From assembly GCF_031877795.1 (NCBI RefSeq), contig NC_133948.1:12570948-12634947 (forward strand): 64,000 bases of DNA, written 5' to 3'. Under the pieces are notes generated by a model. It did not search any database. It was not told the DNA's origin and was given only the letters and a program-made list of their open reading frames with translations. Below, piece after piece: positions 15,001 through 28,100 of the stretch. The stretch comes from Strix aluco (Eukaryota; Chordata; Aves; Strigiformes; Strigidae). A program made the translations under genes and the position numbers. Position 1 is the stretch's first letter. Each line of letters begins with the position of its first letter.

Positions 15001-18000
15001 CTGAGGTAGCGGAAAGGGGATGAAAGTTTTTCTAAGGAAGTTGGAGGAAGGCAGAATGACTATTCGTTTCTCTTTTGTAGGTGGTGGTTCATTTTTCTCA
15101 GCCAGTTTGAACTGGGGTCAAATTTAGTGTTCAAGAGCTAAGTGGAAAAATTCTGGTCCTACAGGAAAATCTTTTGTGGTTCCTTCACACAGCTTGGACC
15201 GTAGGCCAGAGAGCGCTGTGGATTTGTGTAGTTTCATCCAGGAAACTGTGCTGACTCAGATCTTCGAGGCAGTTGCAGTGTCTCTGAGCCTGCATGCTGC
15301 GTTGATGATCCCATGCCCTGTGGGTCTGGTTAAGATTAGGTTACCTTCCTGCCAACTCGGTGATGTGAGCCTGTTGCATCAAAGATGACAAGAGGTGGAT
15401 CTGAGATGCTTACTCAAGGAATGGGGCTGTGATTCCCAGGGACTGCTGGTGTCAAGGGGCAAACTGGTCAGCTGGTTTCCTACAGAGTGTCTCTGTGCCC
15501 TTGAAAGCCTTGCTGCTGGGTTACATGGGAACTAGCTGACCCCTCGTGATGCTGGCACTCCAGCACCCTCACCGTGCTGACAAATACACCATTGCTGAGG
15601 TTACAGGGCAGGTCTGACTTCCAGTGAAATGCTTGTGTTAATTTGAAAGGAAGCGGTGTGGTCAGTTCCAGGAAGGATCTTGCAGTGACCTTTATGGTTT
15701 TCCAGCACACGTACAAATAGCCCTCTTGCCCCTCAGAGGGATCTGATGGAAGGTCTGAGCTCACGTGATGGCTTCTGTTGGGTTTTTGTAGCATACAGAG
15801 TTGGCTCATCTTCAAAGTTTTATGATCAGGAGTAGTCTCGGTGAAAAGCTAACTCTAAGCTCAGTGGCACAAATGAGATAGCACCAGTAGGTACATAATA
15901 TATGCAGCCCGACTGGTTGAGCCCTATTGCGATTCTGAGGCTGCAAAGCCAAAATAAAATGTCGGTGTAGGCTCAGGTGGAAGTGGCTGGTAGTGGTGAG
16001 GGATGTCTGCAGAATGTAAGAGCATTTCAGTTTGTGCGCTCTGCTGATTGCTCCCTTTTCAGGCTGAAGTTTTTCTGGTCTGCATCCGAGATGCAGATTA
16101 ATTATGGGAATCAGACAGGAGGATGGCTGATTAATTTCAATAATGGCCGGATGGGGCTGGATTTTACAGTTTGTGTCCTGACCTGAGTTTTGGAGGTGAA
16201 AGTACAGTATTTCCTATTTAAAGCAGAAGTTTTATTTGCTTACTTAGACAAGGGATAAATTCTGGCATTGGTCTCTTTAAAACATTTTCTAAAAGCTGCA
16301 TAAGTCATAGAGTGGCTGGAACTATGCTTACAAGAAATGTAACTAGTTTATCTAAAAAAAACAGACAACACAGCAAACTTTTACTGGATTAAGTAAGCTG
16401 AATTAGTTCAGAAAGTGTCTGGTGATCAGCAGGGCGAGTTCCAGGAACAGTGTGGGTTTGCATGCTGGGGAAGGAGGGGATCGCTGGGCCCTTCCCTTAC
16501 ACTGGCAGCGTGTGGTGGTGTCAGCTCTGCTGAAACTACAGCCAGAGCACTCGAAGGGTTTGCATTTCATCCCTGAATGTGCAGTGAGTAGTCACTGAAA
16601 ATGCAAAATGCTTTTAAAACAGGCTGTATTTGTAGACTCTTTTGCAACCCTATGCTTGGGGTGGTAATAGCACATGTTGGTTGTGACCAGTTAGCTGGCC
16701 ACAAGCTCTGGAATAAAGTCTTCAGCTCAGGTCTCAGTGGTTGGAACGGGAAGCCACAATCATTGTTGCAGCTGATCTTGTAGACCACATCTCACAGTGC
16801 AGAGTCTTGTCTTTGTTTAGACATTTGCTGATAGTGGTCAGAGCTGGGTGCATGGACTGCTGTACTGGGGAAAGCTAACTGGTTTGGCTGTCTGTATTCA
16901 AGTTATGGCATAGATAGGACTGATGGTGGCTGCCATCACGTGATTTCAAAAGCAGTTCTGTCTGTCATGGGAAGAATTCTTGTTTGGTTTGTCTCTGCAG
17001 TCTGGTGTAGCTAGGCAGAACAACTACTAGGTGGTTGCCTTTGCTGTTAAGCTTTTCTGAAGCACCCACACAACTTTGTAAATCAGTGCTGTAAATGCAT
17101 AGTCTTGCTTATTCTAAGGGGCAGTATTGGTTTCAAAGAACAGAGAAGCTTCAAGGATTTAATGGGTATTGTCTTCTATCAGAGTTCACCATACCACATA
17201 CTCATTCTAGTCTGGACATTCTTTTTAATAAGCAGTGACACAAGGCATGACTTGCACCAATACTTTGATAATGAGAAAGCGCAAGGCTTCAAATAATCAT
17301 CAGTCACTGGAATACATTAAAGAAATAGCTGAGTGATTTTTTTGACAGTGTCATCTGAACTTCCTTTAGGCAGGTCTAGACAATGTGAAGTAAAAATACC
17401 AGTTGCTGCTCTGTGCTGGTACTCCAGCAGTTGTCTGGCAAATGACTTCTCTTTTGTGCCTTGAATTTTCCTGTACCTTAAATAACAATCTGTCTCTGCT
17501 TCACAAGAGAGCTGAGAGTTGTTGTGTGTTCTGTGTTCTAACCACCTTCTCAACCTACTGGTTAAGTTTTGGAAAACTTGTAAATGTCTCCTTCTCAAAA
17601 TGTTTTAGAAAATAAGCCAAGCTGTTTTACATGCTTTCTATGTATGTGAACCAGAGAACTTCAGGATTTTAAGAGCATCTAATTGCACTTTGAATTTTTA
17701 AGATCTCATTTTGAATGTAGTCTTTGTATTTTATTGCTTTTGTAGTCTCTGATCTTTTTGCATTTAAAAACATCGATTAGAATATAATGCCTTAAGAACC
17801 TTTTATTAAATTTCTTTTACCTGGAAGTCAATGCCTGCATTCACCTGTTTGCTCTTGGTTTTCCTATTTCTGATAATGCTTTTCCATTCTGTTGAGAAAA
17901 GTCACAACTGCTGTTAAAAAGGGAATTCCTGTCATCAGTGTTGCTCTTTGGGGCTCCCCACCCCTTCCAGACTCAAAACTCGAGGGCTGTGAGAAGCCCT

Positions 18001-21000
18001 GCAGCAAGGCTCCAACAAGTCTTTTTGATGCAGCTCTTCTAGGGCATTGAAAATGTTTCATTTGAAAGGCTATTTAATAGGATAAATATACCCAAGCTCC
18101 CCATTCCTCTGCAGTTACTCACAATGTAAAACTGTCTTGCCAGGGATTGGGTTACTGCCCTGAGCTGTCTCCCTGTATGTGAGCTGGTGTTGCATCTACT
18201 CCTGGAGGTGGGGGAGAGAAGATTTACTTGAACCTAATGAGATTTTTAAAGTTTGGATTCGGGGATTTTACAGAGAGGCTGCTTAGATGAGTCTGGAAGC
18301 TCAAGGTTCAGTTCCGGAGGTGCCTTTCCCCTCGTTCTTCTAAGGGACAGCAAAAATCAAGGATTTGAATTCACCACCTTACAGGTATTAAGTAAAAAGG
18401 GCTGGAGAATGGAGTGTCATTCTGCAAATGAGGGGTCTGCAATTTGTCTTATGCCAAGTGAGACACGATTATCATGTAAAGTCCATGTCCTCATTTAGAC
18501 CTGCCCTTACGGCTATCTTGCTTTTTATTTCCATTTGCCAGTCCTCTGGGAATCTTCTGCTGCCTAAGCCAGGAAAACCTGTAGCAGTTCTAGTTATTTG
18601 GGTAAACAGGGGCCTGGGGAAGAACAGGGGAGGTGCAGACACCTGTTCCCTGCAGCTGCGTTAGAGGAAATACTGTAGTTTGTGCTCAGACATCTCATCC
18701 TGATGAGCCAGCGTGCTGTGTCCGGGCTGTCAGGGACATGTGGCAGTTGAGATGCTGGGGGAGATGGGACTCTGGCTGAACGCTGAAGGCGTTTGCTCTC
18801 TGTGGTGGCTGGATGAAGAATCCTGTCTCCAGTGTCACTTGCTTTCCAGATGTCCCATGCAAGAAGCAGAACTACAGGCAACGTGCGGTTTGATGGGTGC
18901 GCAGATGTGGCTTTCAGCTGTTGAAAATGAAAGGCTGATATCTGAGGCATTTGAAATATCTTGCCTCAGTTATGCTTCCACTTCCTCCCTCCAGCAGTAG
19001 ATGAGATGTAGAAGAAAATTTGACCACCATCCTTTTGATATACTTCCTATATTGATAACATTTTATTTGCTGTGTCAGCATGGGTTAACAGCTCATCCTC
19101 AGTTGTTGAGATGAACTGCATATGGAAATCTGAGGTAGTTTTCTCTCTTCTGGCACTAATGCTGTCATCTTTGAGCTGACTGAGTATGCTGCGTCTCTCT
19201 AGCCCTTGTACACACTGGAGTTATGCTGGACACTCAGTAGTAGAAGACTTCTCCTTAACAGAGGAAAGCAAATTTAGATTTTTCTAAATTGCCTCACTTG
19301 AAAAAAAAAAAAAAGATAATAATCCTAGACTGCTTATGAATAGTGGAAAACTCTTTACTGCTCGAGGGAAAATTAGCATTAAAAAGCTGCTTGATGCCAG
19401 TTGGCAAATGTGTATTTGTCGATGCCTTGTCACATAGGTTTTTCCAGAACTAGTTCATGATGTGTTCTGCTTCACCTTAATCCAGGAGCATTTCTGAGAT
19501 GCACAGAAGGCACAGGAAGAGGGGAATGAACAAAGCATGTTTTGATACATATAGGAAGATACATGTAAATATATATATTTTTTTTCTTTTTAATAACTTT
19601 ATCTAAGGGGGCTGAGTGTGGCTTGGACTTACAGAAAGGGGGTTGATGTGTGCATCAGTACAAAGGGGTCCCTGTGTCATCCATTCCTGTTCTGTACCTC
19701 AGAACTCTGTTGTGATCTCTAGGCTGGCATTACTGCTCTTTATCAGACAAACCTGGGATATGGGAAGCTGAAGAATGTGCCCCTGTGGCTGCAGACGAGG
19801 CCATTTCTGCTGGAGGGTACTGCATTTGCAGGACAGCGAGTGCTGACATGCAGGGATGGCAAAGGAGCCTGCGTCGGAGCCCCTGGAATGCATGAGCTGT
19901 TCCTCGGCCTGACAGAGGTGTGGGCTGAGGAGATAGCGCAGGAATGTGCAGTATATAACTTGGGGGATGATTATTCTTTTCAGTGCAGCTTGAATTGGTA
20001 AATGGGACTTACCCTAAGGTATTGTTCTGCTCTTTCATCTTGCTGATTTTCTTCGTAAAAGGGATTTTTTTTTTCTGAGTGGTTCAATGCATTGGACATC
20101 AGCCTGAGAGTTCTTTTCCCAAGCTCTCCAAATGACTAGCAGAACTTTGGCAGATGCTGGGAGCTACCCTGAAGCAATGCAGTTGGTATTAAGGCCCTCT
20201 CATACATATCTAATGTATATGCAGGGCTGTGTGTGGGATTTGAAGACCAGAATCCCAAGGACCTCATAGTTAATAATGAGTTTTGGCAAAAGGGAGGGAA
20301 GGGAGGGAGGGGCAAACCAATACACCTGGACCTCCAGATGTCTTGGAGTGCTTTATAGCAGTAAAGGTGTCAAACGTCATATCATTCTTTAATTGTCTCT
20401 CCTCCACAGGAAAATCTGTAGAAAACCCACTTGAGTGTGAACACAAATGTCCTCCCATATTGGGGAGGATGTGGTTTGAGTAGTTCCTGGCCTGAACGTG
20501 ATTTCAATTGAGCATGTAATTTTTGGGTTGCCCAGTGGAGGGAGGACTGCGTCCTTCTGTGTCTCTGTCTCATGTTTGCATGCAGCTTTACCGGGTGCTG
20601 GGGCGAGTTACCTGAGCCGGTGGCATGCACATGTTGAGAGGCCCTGCTGCAGTGGCAGGGAGTTGGGGTTTTATCAGCTGTGTGACTGCACCAGCACAGT
20701 GATGACAAGCAGGAGCGTCTGGGTTGGTGGTGTTCTAGCAAGTATCCCTCACTCTTCCACACCCCACTGAGCAGCATGCTGTTAATGGAGTGGAAAATAG
20801 AAATTTCTAGATTCATAGCCCATGCCTGTGGGTCGGCTGAGCCCTACTGAGTCTTTGGAAACTGGACTGTGTGATTCCACTCTATCCACTTACCTGTGAG
20901 TTGACGTTTTGTCTGTTCTTGTAGGGGTGAGAGTAGAAGGAGGGGTGATCCTGTGGAGGAGCAACGGCTTGAAGATCTAGTATAAGCCTGTCTGGTTTAC

Positions 21001-24000
21001 TTTATTGCTACAAAATGGTTAAATCTATCCTCTAGAGATAAATGAATTTCTGATCTTTTAACCTTGGGAGATTCTGTCTCCTAAAGCTGTGTCTGTAGTA
21101 TTTGAGATAGTATTTGGGGCAGCAGTAAAACCGGTGAGGTCAGTGTGTGGTTGTCTCCAGAGTGCTGGGCGATAGCCCCTTAGATGCTGCAGCGTGTGCT
21201 GGTGTGGAGGCACGTCCCCGTGGGGAGGTGCAGCACACGGGGCACCGGCAGAAAGTTTCTGCGTGCCCAGAACAAGGGCAGGTTCCCGACTCTGCGGGGG
21301 TGAACAAGGGAGGTGAAGTTACTGCCAAGCTGGCCGTTGCTGTGGGGTTTGTGTGTCCGTGTAAGGATGCAGCGGTGCCCTCTGGCCGGTGGCTGTGTGT
21401 ACTGCTCTGCCTCTGTGCGCTGGGGTGATGCAGTCAACCGCTTCCTACGGGTTGGGAGGGACTAACTGGTTGATTTACACCTCCTGCAGCACTGTCCCTC
21501 AGGAGTCGCCTTGGGAAGGAACACTTCATTACCCAGTAAATCGATCGAACCTTTAATATTTCTATTTAAGTATTTAATTTTCTGTTTAAGGAGCGGTCAC
21601 TGAGGTGATCTCTAGCCTGTGGCATGAGGTGCAGCAAAGCACAGCATCTTCGTTACAGTTCATCAGGTTACAGCTGTCTGGTCCATTGTGTGAAAGAGAG
21701 AGAACGATGCATCTTTTTTCCATTAATAAATCTCCCTTCTTTTCCACCATCTCTTATCTCACATTGTCTTCTGGTAGCGTTAAAAAGTTGTACAAATCCT
21801 AAATGATTTGGGACCTCTTGGGGTGAGGTGCTGCATGGAAAACAAAATGTTAATCCCTTTGGTTGGGTTTTGATGGTCTTTGGACTGCAGCTTCCTTAGG
21901 TTGAGCTCCAGGGCAGCGATGTGCAGTCGCTTGCCTCTCGCAGGATGAAGCCCTGCAAGGTGGGGTGGACTCAGCCAGCACCGTGCCACCACCACACCCG
22001 CCATGCCCTCCTGGGGGCACTTCTACTGTCCATGTTGGACCCTTTGGACAGGCACAACTTCCCAGTCCAGCAAAACTTCAGGGAACTGTGGTGACTGATG
22101 GCATTCGATCGGAGAACAGTTTTCATGGCTGGAAGCAGCCACGGGGATGGGCGGGAATGGGGAAGACCTTCCCTCTGTCGTGGCTGTGAGCTCGGAGGGG
22201 GCGGCTGGGGCGTGAGGAAGGGTGGACCCGGGGTCTGCAGAACATGAGGGCGAGCAAGACATGAGGAGGGGTCATTTGCCCCCGTAGGCCGGTGTGTGAG
22301 CGCCTGGCTTGTTCCTGGCTTGCTCCTTTTCTTGTCCCGCCGGGTGGGCTGGTGCCTTCTTGCAACTGCTTCGCTATCAGTTGTAAAGTTGAAGTGCAGT
22401 TTGAGTAACTGAGTGATTCCTCTCCAGCCTTTTCTCCTCCCTCCGCTTCCCGTTCCTCAGCTCTGCCTTGTTTGCTCAAGTCAGGAAGGGGGAGGGTATG
22501 GGGGAAGTTAATCATTAAACTGTAATGTCTTCTCCTTAACTCCTTCACAACCTGGGGGCAGAGCGCTCCTGGCATTTCCAGACCCCTCTTCTGCAGACTT
22601 GTAAAAGTAAACCCGTAAATCTAGCCGGACTCCTGAGCCGTTAGTAAAAAGCAGTGGATTTCTGTCCGATGGTTCATTCAGCAGAGTGCTGAGCCGAGGA
22701 GGTGATTCTGTGGCGAGATGGTTACATCTGCCTGTCCAGCAGTGAGGGCTGGGGGTGGAGGGTGGAAAAATGGTTTGGGTCCCCTCTGCAGGACTGGAGG
22801 AGCCCAACACCCTCATAGGATTTTCACTTCCTGGTGGAGTTTGATTTGCCTTTGTCATTGGTGGGGAGAAGCAAAAACCACACCTTCTCGGATAGCACTT
22901 CTCTTGGAGGTTGTGTGCACGAAACCTCCAGTCATAGGACCTGCCAGGTTGAAGGAATTGCAGCTCTTCAGCAGTTCCCTTGAGGTATGTGCCTTTTGCT
23001 CTGGAATCCACCAGCTGTTCTTTTGCTTAAAAAGAAGATTAAGTTCATTTTTTCCCAGCTGCAGAAAACTTGTATCTCTTTGGAGAATCTGCTTCTGGGG
23101 TATTTTGGCCCCTCTAGGAAGATGCCTATGGCTTAAATGATTTGGAACATCTTTTTGTCTAAATGAAAGGTGTATGGAGTTAATTTAATGCAGTGTTTAA
23201 TTTGCTAATGGCTGTATTCTGTTCTCTGAGGGCAGGACTGTTTTTTTTTTCCTTTTGTGATGCTTTGGTTTGTGGAAGAGAGTGAGTATAAAAGCAGCAC
23301 CTTCCTCATCTTGTAATGCATTAATACTGTCCTCCATTTGACCCTTTAATATATTTTCTTGAAGGGTTGCTAAGTGCCTTGGCTGATGTGGTCTGCTCTG
23401 CTCAGGAAGTGGCTTTGAGCTGGCAGGTGCCTGCCCTTTCCGAGCCGGTAGGCAGCCATTAGGGCGAGCAGTCGCTCCGTTGCTATTCTGGTGCCACCTG
23501 ATAATTTCAGCTCCTTGTGACCCTGGTGGAGGATGCTGCGGGGTGGCTGCGCTCAGGCCGACCCCTCACACCCCAAACCCAAGTACCAAGTACTTGCTGT
23601 GTGCGGGAGGAGAAAGACAAATCCTGCTAACTGAGACTACCTGAAGACAGTTGGGTCTGTGCGGAAGGGAGGGAGATCCAGGGGGTCTCTGAGAGCCCCC
23701 CTCTCCTAATGCTGCTGAAGTTGCGTTACTGTTGTCTGGCTGAATTCCACATCGCCAAAGGGACCTGCCAGGTATGTCCTGATGCTCTTATAATGGAGAG
23801 TGCTGATGTCCCTAGTGAACCGGCTCCTCTCTAATAGCCTTAAAGAGGTATGCGAGAGCTTGCTGCCCCAGTGGAAGGCTGGGCGCCCGGCCAGCGAAGC
23901 TTTCTTTAGAAAGTGAGTACAGTGCGGACCTGCAGTCACTCGCTGGAGTTTCCCCCACCAGGGACTGCAGCGGGCTCCGCAGGGTGGGTTCACAGGACAG

Positions 24001-24906
24001 AAGGTCCAACAAGTCAGGATTTGCCTGTGAGTCACTGCAGAAGAGTGCAGGGTTGGGAATGGGCAGAGGGTAGTTTGCAGGGAGAAACTCAGAAAGATGG
24101 GAATGTCATTTCATGTCCCATCGCTGAGGGAGAGTGTTTTTCCTGTGTTAAGATTTCTGAGAGGTGCTGACTGTGTGACGTGGGTTCCTCTGCCTGGCAT
24201 GAGTGATGGTGTTTCTAGCTGGTGGAAGTTTTTCTTCTCTTCAGGAATTTGTGAGCAGTCTCCACCCAGCAAGTTCAGAATTGTTTCCAGGAGAAGAAAT
24301 GGCGTTTACCTGGCAGCCTCTGAAAACTAGTTAACTGTTTGTGTGATGTACCGAGAGGGATTTTTGTTAGGAAAACTGAAATGCATACTCCTGCTGCACT
24401 GATGGACTCATCTGAAAGTTTCGTGCTTCTTCCACTACCTTAGACTCTGGAGAAAATCCCTCCCGAGATCTTGTTTCCTGCAGAAAGCAGTGCCTGCGGC
24501 CACAGTAAATGACTCTGTGATGATGTGGGGCCTGTAATTAGTCTGTGTCAATATCCTGTTGAGTTGATCTCTGGGCAGGTTTCTCCTAGGTTGCTCTTCT
24601 GCAGGGTGCAGTGAGCCTAGCTGTTGGGTAGTTTTCCAGTTAAGACAAAAATCTGAGACTGACACAGTTTTTCTAGCTGCTTTGTTACCTCTTGATGTTT
24701 TCTTTGTACTAGAAGTTTGATTAACCTGTTCGGTCCTGGGCTGCAGTAATGTTTTTCAGGGCATTTAGTAGACCGCTTAGATGAAAAGTCTTTCCAAAGA
24801 CCTTCTGTTACAGATATCCTGAATGAGATGAAAGAGAAAAAGCTGTAGCCCAGGATTTTACCATTTTGACTGGGGGGTTTCTGTGGGTTTTTTTGCTTTC
24901 CTGCAG
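1..24906 (+). other. PXN: PXN intron 1 (3' part); no coding gene seen
   Basis: This stretch ends in a clean acceptor directly before codon 5 of paxillin, so it is the downstream part of the first intron. I read no protein with recognisable domains on either strand; open frames are short and look random. It contains T or A homopolymers, one small CpG-dense patch (about 7690-7765), a broader GC-rich zone in its last 4 kb (about 21150-24010), a possible MIR relic near 5005-5085, and a possible SMAD-site cluster near 6240-6360. The intron is otherwise CpG-poor and shows few obvious interspersed repeats; the typical terminal repeat of chicken CR1 elements was not seen. Long first introns of cytoskeletal genes often carry enhancers, but that is inference here. 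Confidence 0.85.
5005..5085 (-). mobile_element. Possible degraded MIR-like fragment in PXN intron 1
   Basis: The stretch tttctccgtctgtgaaatagagataaatagctccttacct resembles the MIR core complement (tttcctcatctgtaaaatggggataatagtacctacct) with several changes. It is weaker than the copy at 45310. Confidence 0.4.
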
Positions 24907-25133
24907 ACGCCTTACTGGCAGACCTGGAATCCACCACCTCACATATTTCCAAACGACCAGTGTTTCTAACGGAGGAAACACCTTACTCCTATCCAACTGG
25001 AAACCACACATACCAGGAGATCGCTGTGCCACCTCCAGTGCCCCCGCCGCCTTCCAGTGAGGCCCTGAATGGCACTGTGATTGACCCCTTAGACCAGTGG
25101 CAACCCAACGTATCCAGATACGTCCACCAACAA
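24907..25133 (+). CDS. PXN: PXN exon 2 (LD1 remainder, Tyr31/Tyr40)
   Basis: The exon starts after ...cctgcag, completes the Asp5 codon with AC, then reads [10 protein letters not shown], the rest of LD1. It contains TPYSY (Tyr31), HTYQE (Tyr40) and a PPPVPPPP proline cluster, and ends at CAA|gtaagt. It encodes residues 5-80. The SH2-docking tyrosines and SH3-binding prolines are established paxillin features. Confidence 0.97.
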
Positions 25134-28100
25134 GTAAGTGAATGTATGCGGATGGGGAGAGTGCATGCTTGTTTTGTTGGTGCAGTGTCTCTTAAGGAGG
25201 TAGATGAGGGGAGGGAACAGCAAGAACTGAGGATGAGTTTGGCTGTGAACAGAGTTGGGAAATGCAGGGAGGTGTGGGCTTTTAATAGAACTAGCTGGTC
25301 GGAGCAAACTGCAAAAAATAATTTGAAACCCCTCGTCACTGTTCCAACAAAATGGTAGTGTGATGAGATTAGTGTTAGTCATCGTCTTGTAGCCTGTGGA
25401 AAGCAGACTGGGGGTTTCCAGCACAGATCTGCGACTCATAGGCAAATCTGAAGCAAGTGGAGAACAGTTGTTCCTGGTGTTGCTCATCTGGTAGAGGCTG
25501 GCTTGGCTAGATAGCAGATTTTTTTATTTTTTTCCTTTCTGTTGGGTTTTGTTCTGCGGTATATATGTGTGGGGTTGCAATGCAGTAGTATATTTGCTTT
25601 GTGTTCTCTGTTTCTAATGCAAATCTCATTTCCACAGCCTCAGTCCCAGTCTCCTGTATACAGCTCTAGTGCCAAAAGCTCCAGTGCCTCTCTTCCTCGA
25701 GACGGGCTCAGCTCTCCTTCGCCCCGTGCCAGTGAAGAGGAACACGTCTACAGGTATCTTGTCCCTCTTAAGAGATAAGCCTGACTCACAGCTTGAGCGG
25801 ACACTGCTCCCTGTGTATGTTATGTTGCCTTGTGTTGTTTTTGATTACGTCTTTTGTAAGAGACCACTGTTCCTTTCATACTCACTTCAAACGTTGACCC
25901 AGCCTTTTGATTTGCTCAGCTGCAGACGAGCCTAAGGCTCCATCAGACAGAACAGGATCTGGATTGTGTTGTGAAGGATATGATCCAGAGACAGGTGACA
26001 AATCCATCCCCTTGTTAAGTAGCACAAAAGTTCTGTAGGAGGCGGGTGGCCTTTGGGTCAGGTATCCCGGGGAACTCAGTTACTTGTGGCGTAGCAGCAT
26101 GTGCAGTAACTTGAATTTTCAAGTAAATTTGAACTGCTTAAAACTTTCATCTCGTTAGATGATAGGTAGGTAACGAGTTTATACTTGCAAAGGCAGCTGC
26201 TCTTACACTGAGAGGTTGGAGGAGTAGGCTGTGCTGTAGGACAGAGCTTTCTGCTGACATGGGGATGAGTGAGGAAGAGGCTGTCAGAACTCCATCTCTG
26301 ATGGCCCTCTAGAGTTCACTCTGTCCTGGGTACCTTTTTGCATTGTGGAGACTGGTGTTACTCTGGTGCCGTGTTCTAACCGTGCCCAGCTCTTCCTGCT
26401 GAGCTTTCAACCAAATTAATTCTGGGTAGAGGCAGGCATATCCAGAGATGGCCCAATGGAGTCAGTAATTGCAATTTTTTCAGATGGCTGTATGTAATTA
26501 GTACAAAATCGAGGTAATTATAGCCATAAGTCCTCCTGTACAAGGGTCTGGCGTGAATTGTAGCTTGTGTGCTTAGCTCAGGATGAAGTATGCCCTCCTC
26601 AGATTGCATTTATGGATTTTTTTTTTTTTTTGGTCTGAAGAAAAAGATAGTAACTGCCCTTATGGAATTTCATAATTGTTACTGGTATGACAGGTGTCAG
26701 AGTCCTAAAGCCTGTTACATATTAACTTTCTGAGCATGATGTGGTGGTGTGCACAAGACAGAAGTTGCCATTTTGGATTTGGAAAGTATGTTTTCAATGA
26801 AATAAGAACCTCTAGAGCATTAGAAGTTATTTTTTCATTTGTGAAACTAGGAGAAAATAATTTCTCTGCCATTGATGATGGGAGGGCTGTTATTACAGTG
26901 TAATTACTATAAAAATCACTGCATTGGTGCTAGGTTTTGCTTTGAAACAGTTTTCAGATGTGTGTGGTAAATGGGATCACCCACGTAGGATAAGCAATAA
27001 TTACAGCCAGTGTTTTATATGCACTTGTGCACAGGTAAACTTCTTTCAAGGATTGTGTATTTAACACAGTAGAAAACAGTTTCAGATTACTTTCTTATAA
27101 ATTGATTAGAGTTCCCCAAACTAAAGGTTTGAGGACTTGAAAAGAGACCTTGAGTGCTGTAAGAGGTTACCACATAACCTGCTGCTTTTGACTTTTTGTT
27201 GACAGCTTGAGGACTGTACTTTGCCTCTTTCTCCAGTCTGTGCTAGCCCTGCAAGGGAACTTGCTTCAGGGGGGAGGATTTTGCTGTTTGGTGTGATGTC
27301 AGCAGAAACAAGTAATTTTTCTGTGTGCGAGCTAATGGTTGTGCTGCTGTTCTAATGTGTCTCAGATCTGCAGACGGTTAACTCTTTGCTACAGCACACA
27401 GTCCTAAAACCTGAGGCCCTGTCCATAAATGCTATTTCTTTGTAACTGACAACTGAAGATGTGGCTGAGCAGTGGCTGGGTTGTAGTCATTTCACAAAGC
27501 CACATCTTCTTTCCCCCAGAGCTAAAAGCATCAACTTGAAAAGAATACAGTACATGTAGAAACTTTGTGAACCTAATGTAAGTTTCCCTCCATCCTTCTG
27601 CTGTGTCTTGACATAGAAGTTTCACATTTCCCTTTTATCTTTAGTTTCCCAAACAAGCAGAAGTCTGCAGAACCATCTCCCACAATGACCAGCTCCTCTC
27701 TGGGCAGCAACCTCTCAGAACTGGACAGACTTCTTCTGGAACTGAATGCTGTTCAACATAATCCCGCCAGTGGCTTCCCAGCAGGTAAGGAATAGCAAGA
27801 CATTTGGTAGGAGTGGTTAGTTTGATTCTCAAAATAGTAGCTTGCTTTTCCCTTCTAGCATCCTCACTGAGGGAGACCCCTCCAGCCCCTGCTCAAAGAT
27901 TCATTTATTATGGGTGGGATCTCTCGAGGTCTGTGGCGCAGCATCCTGCTCAAAGCAAGGCTGACTTCAAAATTGGCTCCAACTAAAGTTTTGAAGTTAG
28001 GTTAGGTTGCTCAGGCCCTTACACCTTTAAGTTCTGAATATCCTCAAAGATGGATGTTCCACAAGATTTCTGGGCAATTTGTTGCTCTTGCCTGTGATTA

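Noticed and set aside
20382-20816. 144-codon minus-strand open frame in PXN intron 1
   Set aside because: His/Ser/Cys-rich, without domain, promoter or splice support; expected by chance in 25 kb.
22123-23011. Minus-strand frames of 150 and 167 codons in the GC-rich part of intron 1
   Set aside because: Low-complexity composition and no family resemblance. Kept only as part of the GC-rich zone observation.
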